Positions 52,218 through 61,317 of a DNA stretch of 64,000 nucleotides are shown piece by piece (position 1 is the first letter of the stretch; every line of letters begins with the position of its first letter). A program made the position numbers and the translations under genes. Under the pieces are notes generated by a model. It did no database searches. It was not told the origin of the DNA and worked only from the letters and a program-made list of their open reading frames with translations. Origin of the DNA: Glycomyces paridis. GTDB taxonomy: Bacteria; Actinomycetota; Actinomycetes; Mycobacteriales; Micromonosporaceae. The stretch covers positions 41,675-105,674 of the forward strand of contig NZ_STGX01000023.1 of NCBI RefSeq assembly GCF_004912155.1, read 5' to 3'.

Positions 52218-53081
52218 TCATCGGCTCTTCCTGAACACCAGGACGTCTTCGTGGGCGCGGACGATGCCGAGTTTCCCGGCTTCGACTTGCCTGCGGACGT
52301 TGCCGAGGTGGAAGAGCGTTACGTGCGGGTACAGGGTCTGGTCGGCCTCGTCCCAGCGGGCTAGGAGCGCGGCGTGCCGGTCGGTGTAGGCGAACCCGGC
52401 GTCCTCGGCGGCGGCGATCACGACGGCCGGGAAGTCGACCAGTTCGCCTTTGTCGGTGTACGGGCGGGCGGTGATGACCATGTGTCCGCCCCGGCGCAGG
52501 ACGGTGTGGCAGCCGCCGAAGATCGAGGCCAGTCCGGTGCGGAGCCGCTTCTGCGAGGACCCGCGCGCGAGTTGGCCCGGGTGCGGTTTCCCGGTGGCGT
52601 ACCGGTGGGCGCGCCGCACGATCTTCCCGCCGGTCTTGCGCGCGGTTTCGGGCAGGCCGTGCACTGCGGGCCCGTAGGGCGGGCTGGTGACCACCAGGTC
52701 GACGGGGAGTCCGCCGGGCTGGTCGGCGAGCGTCGCGGCAAGATTTCTGGCGTCCGCGCAGAACACTGTGCCGTCCGTACCCGGGTGCGTTCGTCGGGCT
52801 CTGGCCAGGTTCGCTCTGGCGACGTCGACCCATTCGGCTTCGCAGTCCACTCCGAGCGCGTGCCGCCTGGCCCGGACGGCTTCGATCAGGACCGTCCCGA
52901 TCCCGCACATCGGGTCCAGCACTGCCTCCCCCGGAGAGGAGTAATGCTCGATCATGCTCTGGGCGATGCGGGGCCACATCTTCGCCGGGTGCACTGCCCC
53001 GGCCTGGTCGTAGAGGCCGTCGCGCTGGCGGCGTGGTTGCACCTGCCCGGTCGCCCAGATCGAGAGCTCACTTCTAGCCAC
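52218..53081 (-). CDS. SAM-dependent methyltransferase with SPPY motif (DNA or RNA MTase)
   Basis: The 287-aa enzyme has motif I VLDPMCGIGT (residues 54-63), acidic VDCEAEW (78-84), ADARNL (109-114) and the catalytic SPPY (133-136), the hallmark of amino-methyltransferases acting on N6-adenine, N4-cytosine or tRNA guanine. Motif I before SPPY is the order of gamma-type DNA enzymes and Trm11-like RNA enzymes. The start is GTG 53081, overlapping the upstream gene's stop in GTGGCTAG. No restriction enzyme is adjacent. Probably carried by the mobile element as an orphan modification enzyme. Confidence 0.8.
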   Translation of the reverse strand: MARSELSIWATGQVQPRRQRDGLYDQAGAVHPAKMWPRIAQSMIEHYSSPGEAVLDPMCGIGTVLIEAVRARRHALGVDCEAEWVDVARANLARARRTHPGTDGTVFCADARNLAATLADQPGGLPVDLVVTSPPYGPAVHGLPETARKTGGKIVRRAHRYATGKPHPGQLARGSSQKRLRTGLASIFGGCHTVLRRGGHMVITARPYTDKGELVDFPAVVIAAAEDAGFAYTDRHAALLARWDEADQTLYPHVTLFHLGNVRRQVEAGKLGIVRAHEDVLVFRKSR

Positions 53082-53775
53082 GGCGACCACCGACTTCGGC
53101 CGGGCGCATCTTGCGCCAGATGACGATGTCGAAGTGCCGCGACGAGGCCGGGCAGGCGGCGGGGCCCGCACGTCGGGCTTCGGCGGCGAGGACGGCCGCG
53201 TCGAACACGGCGGCCGGTGCGGCGACCACGTGGCCGGCGAACGCGAGCCCGAGCAGCTCGGGCGTTTCCTCGTCGCTGCCGTCGGTGTCGGTCCGGGGGC
53301 GTGAGAGCCGGGCCAGACGGGCCTGTTCGGCCACGCCTTGTCCGATCACCGCCAGGTGCCCGCCTGAGCGCAGCGCGTTCGCCGCGGCGGCGAGGGCGCC
53401 GGTGCAGGTGAGGAGCCAGGCCGAGGCGATGACGAGGCCGCTCTGGCGTGCGACGGCCGCGAGCCGGGTACCGAGGCTGTGATCGCCGACCGGCTGGATG
53501 CGGACCAGGCCCTGCTTCGCGGCGGGCAGGCCGGCGAGTGCGCTGGCGGACGCGGCCTGGTCGCGGGTGAGGACGAGGGCGTGGCGGGCCGCCTTCGGAA
53601 TCGCTTCCCAGCCGGGCACGTCCACGGTGATGATCGGGCCGCGCGCGGGTTTGAGCTCGGCGAGGAGCCCGGCGGTGAGGACGGCAGCGTCGGGGACCTG
53701 CCAGACGCTGAGCGGCACGTCCAGCGTGCCGTGGCGGCTGGCGGGCCGCCCGTGGTGGTTGCGGTGTTCGGTCAA
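53074..53775 (-). CDS. Hypothetical protein paired with the SPPY methyltransferase
   Basis: A 233-aa protein with a Rossmann-like middle ([35 protein letters not shown]) that resembles the motif IV-VI half of a methyltransferase, but no SAM-binding GxG motif or SPPY. The gene overlaps the methyltransferase by 8 nt, so the two are translated together and may form a complex, one subunit being catalytically dead. The start is TTG 53775 with GGTGAG upstream. I do not recognise a named family. Confidence 0.65.
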   Translation of the reverse strand: MTEHRNHHGRPASRHGTLDVPLSVWQVPDAAVLTAGLLAELKPARGPIITVDVPGWEAIPKAARHALVLTRDQAASASALAGLPAAKQGLVRIQPVGDHSLGTRLAAVARQSGLVIASAWLLTCTGALAAAANALRSGGHLAVIGQGVAEQARLARLSRPRTDTDGSDEETPELLGLAFAGHVVAAPAAVFDAAVLAAEARRAGPAACPASSRHFDIVIWRKMRPAEVGGRRG

Positions 53776-53829
53776 CGTGACGTCTCACCGGGCATTGACG
53801 AATCCAGGCTCTACTGGGTAAGAACATCG

Positions 53830-53869
53830 GGTAGTCGGCACTGGCGAGGCCGGTAGTCGTTGGTAATCG
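53830..53869 (+). repeat. Three direct repeats GGTAGTCG / GGTAGTCG / GGTAATCG
   Basis: Copies at 53830-53837, 53852-53859 and 53862-53869 lie in the divergent gap between the hypothetical-protein gene and the membrane gene. They look like iterated protein-binding sites. Confidence 0.45.
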
Positions 53870-53920
53870 CCCGCTTCCGCGGGGGCCCAGAGGCGGGCCG
53901 GGATGTGGGAGAGTGAGCGG

Positions 53921-54765
53921 ATGGCTGAAGCGCTGGTTTCGACGGTCCGGCGATTCCCCGCGCCGGTCGTGGTCGCTCTGCTGTGGGCGGCCGTAGCGGT
54001 TCTGGCTGGAGATGGGCCCGCGGCAGGGGCCGAGGCGCTCCGCGGGGCTGCGGCCGAAGCCGAACGGATCGCCGGGGAGGCCGGTGTCGTGCTGGCGGTG
54101 GCGCTGGTCCCGATCGCGGCCTATCCGGTTGGGCGCGGCTGTCTGGAGGCGCAAGCGTGGGTCCGGGGCTGGTTGCGGGCAACCGGTTCGCGGTGGCTGA
54201 CGGGCATGGACGGGTTCGCCGACTGGCTGTTGGACCGCGCGACCCCCTCGGCCGGGTCGTGCAGGAGTGCATCGACTACCACACCGCCGCCCCTGGGCTC
54301 TTCCCTCGGCTTGGATTCCGCCACCCCGAGTACTACGAGTTGAGCGACGCCGACCGTAGCGGACTTGAGTGGGCGTTGCGCGGGGATGTGTTGTGGGTGG
54401 TCGAGGTCGAGGCGGCCGGGAGCCCGGAGACAAGTGGGGCGCGGCGGCGACGGCGCGGCCGGTACCTCACTGCAGTGGCCCTGCCCTTCGCCGCTCTCGT
54501 CGCGACCGTGATGGCCTCGGCGGGGACAGACTGGCTCCTGGGCGCGGTCATCGGCGTCGTCGTATGGCAGTGGCTGTACGCCATCGGCGTCGGAGACCAG
54601 TATCAGGGGCTGCGCGCGGTGCTGTTGGCCGCCAGCCGGGGAACGCTGCCACTGGAGCAGACTGCCGCATTCGGGAGGCGAACCTTCGGCCCGCCGCCGG
54701 AAGGTTACGACCCATACTCGCATGGCATGCCGACTGGTGCGGCACCGCTCGAGCGGACACGGTGA
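53921..54765 (+). pseudogene. Frameshifted membrane protein gene
   Basis: Two overlapping frames clearly belong together. From ATG 53921 the first frame gives MAEALVSTVRRFPAPVVVALLWAAVAVLAG, a second helix (GVVLAVALVPIAAYPVG) and GFADWLLDR. Near 54240 coding shifts to the frame reading RDPLGRVVQECIDYHTAAPGLFPRLGFRHPEYYELSDADRSGLEWAL, with two more helices (YLTAVALPFAALVATVMA, WLLGAVIGVVVWQWLYAIG) and a stop at 54765. Total length is one base short of a full frame, so a single deletion explains it. Function unknown. Sequencing error versus true decay cannot be separated here. Confidence 0.7.
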
Positions 54766-54959
54766 CCGGTGCCCGCCCGGTCGCAGTTACTGCTTGACGT
54801 GCGCGCAGGTGCGCCCGATGCCAATGCCGACCGTGTCGATAGCGACGATTCTCACGGCGATCTAGTACTCCAGTTGGAGTTCGCCTCGTGAGCTGCGGTG
54901 GGGCTGCACCGGGACGAGGAACTGCCGACTTTGACGAGGTACCAGGGTTCGCGGCGGAG
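54766..54959. other. Intergenic stretch without recognisable gene
   Basis: No supported ORF or RNA. The short string CTAGTACTCCAGTTGGAG (54862-54879) contains the palindrome CTCCAGTTGGAG and could be the scar or end of an insertion element; I cannot confirm this. Confidence 0.3.
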
Positions 54960-55726
54960 GCAGGAAAGTTGAGGAACCTGTCGATGATCATTATCCTCAG
55001 TTCTCCTTCGATCACCATGCCGTGTCGCGCGTTGCGCGTCGCGCATCACCGTGAGTCGGGCGTTCGGAATTCGCTTGGCGAGGGCTCGGGCGTGTTCGAC
55101 CGAGGCGAGAGGGCGTCGCCGTGGAGCACCAGCGTCCGGGCGGTGATACGCGACAGATATTCGAGTGCGTCGTGGCGGCGACTCGCCTGGAAATGACGGG
55201 CGCGGGCGACCGGGTCACCTCCCATCACAAGCAGCTCGCCGGCTTGTTCGGGCTCAAGGCGACCCGAAAGGTGAGCAGCGGTCCGATGCGGTCTAGGTCG
55301 CCTGGACGAAGCGTGGCATCGGCGGCCGCCGCGTCGCGCTTCGGGCAGTGCATGTCGCCCGCCGAGTTGACGGCGAGCACCAGCCTCCCAACGCGCTCGG
55401 GGTGATCGATGCGAGCTGTTGCGCTACCGGTCCAGCCATGGAGTGGCCCACTTGGCCCGCCCGTTCCATGCCGGCGGCATCGAGCACGTGGACGACGTCA
55501 TCCGCGAATCTCTTGGTTGAGAACCGGTCCGCTGCGACACTCCCGTTTACCCCGACGCTTCGATGGTCGAACATGACGAGTCGGCGCCCTTGCCCGAGCC
55601 GTACGGCGGCGAGCCGCCAAGAGGTGTGGTCGACCGCCTGTCCCGCGATCAGGAGCACGGCGGGCCTGCTCCTGAATTCGAATAGGCGATCGGCGTCCCA
55701 TCGGCTGCTTGGGCGATTTCCTGCAC
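54960..55726 (-). pseudogene. Alpha/beta-hydrolase relic with several frameshifts
   Basis: Pieces of one alpha/beta-hydrolase appear in order in different minus-strand frames. From GTG 55726: VQEIAQAADGTPIAYSNSGAG, then PAVLLIAGQAVDHTSWRLAAVRLGQGRRLVMFDHRSVG and GQVGHSMAGPVAQQLA (nucleophile elbow GHSMAG), then ITARTLVLHGDA, then ASVEHARALAKRIPNARLTVM, and finally MVIEGELRIMIIDRFLNF near 54965. At least four frame changes are needed, so no full protein can be made. It lies inside the island and supports decay of this segment. Confidence 0.75.
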
Positions 55727-55923
55727 GTGCCACAGTCTCCCGTGCCTGGAGTCGTGCGATCGCGGCTCCCGTCTGCGGTGGGTTGGAGTACATCGGGCAC
55801 TGCCCGCTCCGTCCGATCGCGGCCACGTCGACGCTGGTTTCATGGAGTGTGGCGAGGCCGCTCAAGTGGCGGTTCTGGTCGTCGTGTGCGAACTGCGGTG
55901 GAAGCGGCGGCGCGAGGAGAAAG

Positions 55924-56808
55924 TCAGCCTCTGTCCGGTTGGCGTCGGGTCAGGAGTCCGGTCTTGGCCCATGGGCTGGTGCGGGGTGTCGCAAGGATGA
56001 ACCGGCGGCGGGGCGGATGGGATGCGAGCGGCCGCCATGCCATCCCCGCATCCGCTGCGATGCTGCCCTGGCCTCGCAGTCCTACCAGGTTCTCGCTGCT
56101 GCGCAGATGGTGGCAGTACAGCGCCTGGCTGTGGGCGTCGACGATGCGCAGTTGCGGCGTCCACCCGTGGCCGGCGAGGTGGGCCAGGGTCTCTTCGGCG
56201 AAGCGGGCGTTGGCCTTGGAGGGGAACCACAGGAGCTCCTGGTCGGCGAGGTCGGTCCAGGACAGGGCGGCGCGTTCGACCAGCGGGTGGTTGGGGTGCA
56301 GCACCACACCCTGCGGTTCGTCGGCCAGAGTCATCTCGGCGAGGTCGTCGCTGGGGTGGAAGACGCGTATCACGGCGAAGGCCAGGGCGCCGGTTCGCAA
56401 CCGGTCGAGGTGCCGCTGGGAGTCGTCCTCCTCGAATGAAACGTCGAGCGACCCGTCTCGAGTGAGGATCCGCTCGACGCGGGTCAGCAGGTGCTCCGGC
56501 ACCGATCGGCAGACCCCCACGCGGACCAGGCGGCGCGCGTCGCGGGCTTGCACCAGCGACGACTCGATCTCGGCCAGGGCGCGGGTGGCGCTCGCGTACA
56601 GGATCCGGCCGCCCTCGGTCAGCTCCATCCCTTTGGGCCTGCGACGGAACAGCGGGGCGCCGACCCTCCGTTCCAGGGTGCTGATCTGCTGGCTAAGGCT
56701 CGGCTGCGCGATCCGCAGCACCCGCGCGGCTTCGGTCATCGTGCCTTCCTCGGCGACGGCGACGAAGTAGCGGAGATGGCGAAGTTCGACACCTTGGTGG
56801 TCGTGCAT
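55924..56808 (-). CDS. LysR family transcriptional regulator
   Basis: The 294-aa regulator has the LysR winged helix LRHLRYFVAVAEEGTMTEAARVLRIAQPSLSQQISTLERRVGAPLFRR and a C-terminal co-inducer domain (RLVRVGVCRSVPEHLL, ADEPQGVVLHPNHPLVERAALSWTDL). AAGGAG is 5 nt before ATG 56808. It is divergent from the ABM-LPD-PhzF-MFS-NadC cassette with a 144-nt gap, and by LysR convention probably activates it in response to a cassette metabolite. Confidence 0.92.
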   Translation of the reverse strand: MHDHQGVELRHLRYFVAVAEEGTMTEAARVLRIAQPSLSQQISTLERRVGAPLFRRRPKGMELTEGGRILYASATRALAEIESSLVQARDARRLVRVGVCRSVPEHLLTRVERILTRDGSLDVSFEEDDSQRHLDRLRTGALAFAVIRVFHPSDDLAEMTLADEPQGVVLHPNHPLVERAALSWTDLADQELLWFPSKANARFAEETLAHLAGHGWTPQLRIVDAHSQALYCHHLRSSENLVGLRGQGSIAADAGMAWRPLASHPPRRRFILATPRTSPWAKTGLLTRRQPDRG

Positions 56809-56952
56809 GTCCGCTCCTTGCTCTCGCGATAGGGCCGAGCCTATGTCGCGGCCCCGCGAAGCTATTGGCGTGGAGCGGATCTTGTGTGTTCACCTTGGGT
56901 CGAACCACTGATCCGCCGCAGCGGCATCGTGCATCTTCGAGAGGAAACGACC

Positions 56953-57258
56953 ATGTACCAGTTCGCCGTCAGCTTCACCGTCCCCGCCGAGCATCGGGAG
57001 GACTTCATCGCCGCTGCCCTGGAGGACGCCCGCGGCTCACTGGCCGACGAGCCGGGGTGCCTGCGGTTCGAAGTCGTTGCCGACTCCGAAGACCCGTCGC
57101 TGATCCACCTGGTCGAGGCGTACCGGGACAAAGCGGCCGTGGACGACCACGTCGCAGGCGAACATTTCCAGCGGTTCATCAAGGCCGTCTCCGCATACGC
57201 TGAGGGCCCGGTGTCGCGCTTCACCGGGACGCGCGTGGAAGCCTCGGCCCAGTCGTGA
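56953..57258 (+). CDS. Antibiotic biosynthesis monooxygenase (ABM) domain protein
   Basis: A 101-aa ferredoxin-like ABM protein: [74 protein letters not shown]. Members act as cofactor-free quinol/anthrone oxygenases or as small dimeric stress proteins of the YgiN type. GAGGAA lies 7 nt before ATG 56953. Its stop overlaps the next start (GTGA), so it is coupled to the flavoprotein gene and is the first gene of the LysR-linked cassette. Confidence 0.88.
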   Translation: MYQFAVSFTVPAEHREDFIAAALEDARGSLADEPGCLRFEVVADSEDPSLIHLVEAYRDKAAVDDHVAGEHFQRFIKAVSAYAEGPVSRFTGTRVEASAQS

Positions 57259-58661
57259 GCAGTCACTATGACGTCGTCGTCCTCGGTGCCGGACCCGGCG
57301 GCTACACCGCGGCTGTCCGCGCGAGGCAACTGGGACTGCGCACCGCGATCGTCGAAGCCAAATACTGGGGCGGGGTCTGTCTGAACGTCGGATGCATCCC
57401 CTCCAAGGCCCTGCTGCACAACGCCGAACTGGCCCACACCATCACCAAGGAAGCCGACCTGTTCGGCATCCGCTCCGAGAGCCCCATCAGTCTCGACTAC
57501 GGCGCGGCGTTGCAGCGCAGCCGCAACGTCGCCGACAGCAAGACCAAGGGCGTCCACTACCTGATGCGCAAGAACGGCATCACCGAATACGACGGCTGGG
57601 GCACCTTCGCCGACGACCGCACCCTGCACGTCGCGCTGTCGGATGGCGGTTCGGAGACGATCACCTTTGACCACTGCGTCATCGCCACCGGCGCGACGAC
57701 CCGGCTGCTGCCCGGCACCAAGCGCAGCGATCGCGTCGTCACCTACGAGGAGCAGATCCTCGCCGAGGACCTGCCCGGAAGCGTCGTCATCGTCGGCGGC
57801 GGGGCGATCGGTGTCGAGTTCGCCTACCTGCTGCGCGCCTACGGCGTGGAGGTGACCATCGTCGAGTACCTGGACCGCGTGGTGCCGACCGAGGAAGCCG
57901 AGGTGTCCGCCGAACTCGCCAAGCAGTACCGAAGACTCGGCATCAACCTCCTGACCTCGACCCGGGTCGACTCCATTGACGACTCCGAAGGCCCGGCGGG
58001 CGTGCGAGTCACGATCACCCGCAATGGCGGCACCGAAGTACTGGTGGCTGACAAGGTGCTCCAAGCGATCGGGTTCACGCCCCGCGTCGAAGGCTACGGT
58101 CTGGAGAACACGGGGATCAAACTGACCGATACAGGCGCGATCGCAGTGGACGACCGCGGCCGCACCAGCGTGCCGCACCTCTTCGCCGTCGGCGACGTCA
58201 CCGCCAAGCTGATGCTGGCCCACGCCGCCGAAGCGATGGCCATGGTCGCCGTCGAAACCATCGCCGGAGCCCAGACCCAGAAGGTCGACTTCTCGATGAT
58301 TCCCCGGGCCACCTACTGCCGGCCCCAGATCGCTTCCTTCGGCTACACCGAGGCCCAAGCCCGAGCGGCGGGATTCGACATCACCGTCTCACGGTTCCCG
58401 TTCACCGCCAACGGCAAGGCACCCGGTCTCGGCAGGGCGTCGGGCTTCGTCAAGCTGATCAGCGACAACGCGCACGGTGAACTGCTAGGTGCCCACCTGA
58501 TCGGGCCGGAGGTCACCGAACTCCTGCCGGAGCTGACGCTGGCGCGGATGTGGGATCTCACGGCGCATGAGATCGCCCGCAACATCCACGCGCACCCAAC
58601 ACTCGGGGAGGCAGTCAAAGAAGCAGTGCACGGCCTCGTCGGGCCGATGATCAACCTCTGA
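57255..58661 (+). CDS. lpdA: Dihydrolipoyl dehydrogenase-like pyridine nucleotide-disulfide oxidoreductase
   Basis: FAD/NAD(P)-dependent disulfide reductase of 468 aa, full length. It shows the FAD-binding [10 protein letters not shown], redox pair [16 protein letters not shown]-binding [16 protein letters not shown], second FAD motif HLFAVGDVT, and the dimer-interface active-site [13 protein letters not shown] (His-Glu). It matches E3 enzymes of 2-oxoacid dehydrogenases, but no E1 or E2 gene is nearby. In this cassette it may regenerate another disulfide or supply electrons. GTG 57255 overlaps the ABM stop. Confidence 0.92.
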   Translation: MSSHYDVVVLGAGPGGYTAAVRARQLGLRTAIVEAKYWGGVCLNVGCIPSKALLHNAELAHTITKEADLFGIRSESPISLDYGAALQRSRNVADSKTKGVHYLMRKNGITEYDGWGTFADDRTLHVALSDGGSETITFDHCVIATGATTRLLPGTKRSDRVVTYEEQILAEDLPGSVVIVGGGAIGVEFAYLLRAYGVEVTIVEYLDRVVPTEEAEVSAELAKQYRRLGINLLTSTRVDSIDDSEGPAGVRVTITRNGGTEVLVADKVLQAIGFTPRVEGYGLENTGIKLTDTGAIAVDDRGRTSVPHLFAVGDVTAKLMLAHAAEAMAMVAVETIAGAQTQKVDFSMIPRATYCRPQIASFGYTEAQARAAGFDITVSRFPFTANGKAPGLGRASGFVKLISDNAHGELLGAHLIGPEVTELLPELTLARMWDLTAHEIARNIHAHPTLGEAVKEAVHGLVGPMINL

Positions 58662-58705
58662 GAGCCGAGGGGGCAATCCATGACAACAGCAATGGACGCA
58701 GCACC

Positions 58706-59560
58706 ATGCCCGAGGTGACGATCGTCGACGCGTGCGTGCGGCAAGGCCGGGGAGGCAGTCCGACAGCGGTCCTCAACGACGCGGCGTACACCGCCGCCGA
58801 ACGACGCCGCATCCCCGCTGCGGCTGGCACTTCGCATGCCGTCTTCATCTCGGCGGGCGAGGATCGGGCGCGGCCGTCGTATCGGCTCCGGTTCTTCACC
58901 AGCGAAGGCGAGCTGCCCGCCTGCGGCCACGGCACCGTCGCCGCACTCGCGCTGCTCGCCCAGCGGCACGGCGGCGCTGACTACCAGGCGGCACTGCACA
59001 CCACAACCCGCACCTTCGAAGGCTGGGCGAAGCGGGAACAAGCCCGCCTGATGGCCACGTTTGACCCGGGTCCCATCAAACTGCGCGACGTCAAGGAATT
59101 CGAACTGCAAGCGATCGCAACCAGCCTCCACCTGACTGACGGAACCCTCGCTGGCGGAGCCTGTGTGGCCTCACCCGGCCGACCGCGGCTTCTGCTGCCC
59201 GTGCGATCGCGCACCGCGCTGGCCGAGCTCCGCCCGGACTTCGCCGCACTGCGCCAAGCCTGTGACCGCTACGGCCTGCTGGGCTGCTACGCGTACTCGC
59301 TCCCGAACCGGGACGGCAAGGCGGCAGCCCGGATGTTCGCCCCTTCCATCGGCGTCCCCGAGGATGTCGCCAACGCCAACAGCACCGCATGTCTGGCCGC
59401 GCGTCTCGCAGATCAGGGCGTCACCAGTATCGCGATCGACATGGGCGATCGCATTGGCAGACCGTCCAGGATCACCGCCGAAGCGCGACGCAGCGCGTCC
59501 GGCGTCCTGGTCCGTCTGGGCGGCGCCGCGAGAGTCGCACGTGTCATCCGCCTTCCCTAG
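58706..59560 (+). CDS. PhzF family phenazine-biosynthesis-like protein
   Basis: A 284-aa two-lobed diaminopimelate-epimerase-fold protein with the PhzF marker RFFTSEGELPACGHGTVAALALLAQ and a matching second lobe (MFAPSIGVPEDVANANSTACLAA). In PhzF the catalytic Glu lies in an (L/S)SETxFV segment; here the aligned stretch reads GTSHAVFI, with His where Glu is expected. It may thus catalyse another isomerisation or be inactive. ATG 58706 follows a short unused ORF from 58681. It lies 44 nt after the flavoprotein gene in the same direction. Confidence 0.85.
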   Translation: MPEVTIVDACVRQGRGGSPTAVLNDAAYTAAERRRIPAAAGTSHAVFISAGEDRARPSYRLRFFTSEGELPACGHGTVAALALLAQRHGGADYQAALHTTTRTFEGWAKREQARLMATFDPGPIKLRDVKEFELQAIATSLHLTDGTLAGGACVASPGRPRLLLPVRSRTALAELRPDFAALRQACDRYGLLGCYAYSLPNRDGKAAARMFAPSIGVPEDVANANSTACLAARLADQGVTSIAIDMGDRIGRPSRITAEARRSASGVLVRLGGAARVARVIRLP

Positions 59561-59573
59561 CGCGGAGCAAGTG

Positions 59574-59696
59574 GTGACCGAGCGAAGAGGCGACCCGTCC
59601 GATCGGCGCGTAGCGCTGGTCCGCCATACCGAAGCCAGCGCGTCATCAGTCCCAGCAGAGCACGACAACCAGGATCGAGAAGAGGCGAAGCAGTGA
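59574..59696 (+). CDS. Possible 40-aa small protein between phzF-like and MFS genes
   Basis: GTG 59574 is preceded by GGAG at a 6-nt spacing and opens a 40-codon ORF, hydrophilic and charged (VTERRGDPSDRRVALVRHTEAS...EEAKQ). Its stop overlaps the MFS start in GTGA, so it could serve as a translational coupler. No homolog is recognised. Confidence 0.35.
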   Translation: MTERRGDPSDRRVALVRHTEASASSVPAEHDNQDREEAKQ

Positions 59697-61309
59697 AAGA
59701 CTCTGGCGCACGGCCGCTTGTCCCCTCCCTGATGTTCATCGCCCTGGTCGTGGCGGCAGTCGGCAGCCTTGGGGCGCCGCTGATCACCAGTGTGGCAACG
59801 ACGTTCCACGTCTCATTGGACAGCGCACAGTGGACGATGACGATCGCGCTGCTCAGCGGTGCCGTCGTCACGCCCGTCCTCGGCCGCCTCGGATCCGGTC
59901 CTCACCGACGAGCCGCGATTCTTATCACGCTGGCGGTCGTCGTCGCCGGAAGCGCGCTCACCGTCCTGCCGCTGCCGTTCGCGTGGTTGTTGGTCGGTCG
60001 GGCGGCCCAGGGCATCGGGCTCGGCCTGACGGCGCTGATGATGGGCGTGGCCCGCGACCATCTCCCTGAGGGGCGCAGCGAGCCCACGATCGCCCTGATC
60101 TCAGTGGTCTCGATCATCGGTGTCGGTGTCGGCTACCCGCTCGCCGGGCTGCTCACCGAGTTCGGCGGGGTGCGGGTCGCCTACGGACTCGGCCTGCTCG
60201 TCACCGCCATCGCCTTCCTAGCAGCGTGGCGCTCCATACCCGAAGCCCCAGACGGCCGCTCCGCTCGCGTGGACGTTGCAGGTGCGCTCGTCCTGGCCGG
60301 TGCACTGTTCCTCCTCCTGTACCTCACGAGCCAGAAGAGCCTATGGAGCCATCACCGCACTGCGGCAGTGATCCTCGCGGCCCTCGCCGCGCTCCTGCTC
60401 TGCGTCTGGACCGTCTCTGAACTGCGCAGCAAGACCCCGCTGGTCGGCCTCCGGGCGGTACGGCACCCGGCGGTCGCCGGGGCGAACATCGCCATGTTCG
60501 TCGGCGGGATCGGCATGTACCTCCTGCTCACCCTCATCACGCGGTATGCACAGACACCGCACAGCGTCGGCTACGGCTTCGGGTTGACCACCTTCGTCGC
60601 CGGCCTGGTCCTGGTCCCGTTCTCGGTGCTGGGGTTCGTCGCGGGCAAGCTCACGCCGCGGGTCCGCGAACGGATCGAAGCCCCCACACTCCTGGCGATG
60701 AGCGCCGCCATCGTAGGCGGAGGCTTCATGCTGTTCGCGGCGGCCCGGTCCAACCTGGCTGAACTACTCGTGGCCATGGGCGTGCTGGGCTTCGGCGTCG
60801 GCAGCTTCTCGGCCGCCATGCCCGGCGTCATCCTGGCTGCCACCCCACAGAGCGAGACATCGAGCGCCATGAGCTTCAACTACGTCGTCCGCAGCGTCGG
60901 GTACTCCCTGGGCAGCGCCGTAGGCGGCCTGGCCCTGGCAGCGGGCACCGACCCCGGCGACCTCTTCCCGAGCGACGGCGCCTACACCACGGCAGCGCTG
61001 GTTGGCATCGTCGCGATGGCCATCACGACGATGACCAGCCTCGCCATTGGCCGCCTACGCCGAGTCAGGGCCGACCGAGCCGATGACCGGCTCGCCAGAG
61101 CGACGGCCGAAGCAAGAGCGAAGAAAACAGCCGACGCACGGCACAAGTCGCCCAAGCGCGACGTGATCGGCCCATCAGCCCCGAGTCTTGTCACAGATGC
61201 CGCCAGAACAGGCGCCGTCGATGCCGAAGGACGCACTCGCGCCTTCGGCGCCGACAACGGCCTGATCCGCGATCACCGGCACACCTCGACCGATCCAACC
61301 GAAAGCTGA
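59693..61309 (+). CDS. MFS transporter with charged C-terminal tail
   Basis: A 538-aa major facilitator with 12-14 helices (LMFIALVVAAVGSLGAPLI, GRLGSGPHRRAAILITLAVVV, LLVGRAAQGIGLGLTALMMG with motif-B-like RAAQGIG). It resembles drug-exporter DHA2 members. Residues from about 455 form an 85-aa charged, probably disordered cytoplasmic tail. GTG 59693 has GAGGCGAAG upstream and overlaps a possible small ORF. As the membrane member of the LysR-linked cassette it probably exports the product or a toxic intermediate. Confidence 0.88.
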   Translation: MKDSGARPLVPSLMFIALVVAAVGSLGAPLITSVATTFHVSLDSAQWTMTIALLSGAVVTPVLGRLGSGPHRRAAILITLAVVVAGSALTVLPLPFAWLLVGRAAQGIGLGLTALMMGVARDHLPEGRSEPTIALISVVSIIGVGVGYPLAGLLTEFGGVRVAYGLGLLVTAIAFLAAWRSIPEAPDGRSARVDVAGALVLAGALFLLLYLTSQKSLWSHHRTAAVILAALAALLLCVWTVSELRSKTPLVGLRAVRHPAVAGANIAMFVGGIGMYLLLTLITRYAQTPHSVGYGFGLTTFVAGLVLVPFSVLGFVAGKLTPRVRERIEAPTLLAMSAAIVGGGFMLFAAARSNLAELLVAMGVLGFGVGSFSAAMPGVILAATPQSETSSAMSFNYVVRSVGYSLGSAVGGLALAAGTDPGDLFPSDGAYTTAALVGIVAMAITTMTSLAIGRLRRVRADRADDRLARATAEARAKKTADARHKSPKRDVIGPSAPSLVTDAARTGAVDAEGRTRAFGADNGLIRDHRHTSTDPTES

Positions 61310-61317
61310 GGACCCGC

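Noticed and set aside
51967..52977. 336-codon minus-strand ORF overlapping the SPPY methyltransferase
   Set aside because: Different frame, Arg/Pro-rich shadow sequence; the methyltransferase frame carries the conserved motifs.
53921..54765. Programmed ribosomal frameshift in the membrane gene
   Set aside because: No clear slippery heptamer with a downstream stem was seen, and other genes nearby are also broken, so simple indel is preferred.
54862..54879. CTAGTACTCCAGTTGGAG as an insertion-sequence end
   Set aside because: No matching partner end or target duplication was found in the window; kept only as a note.
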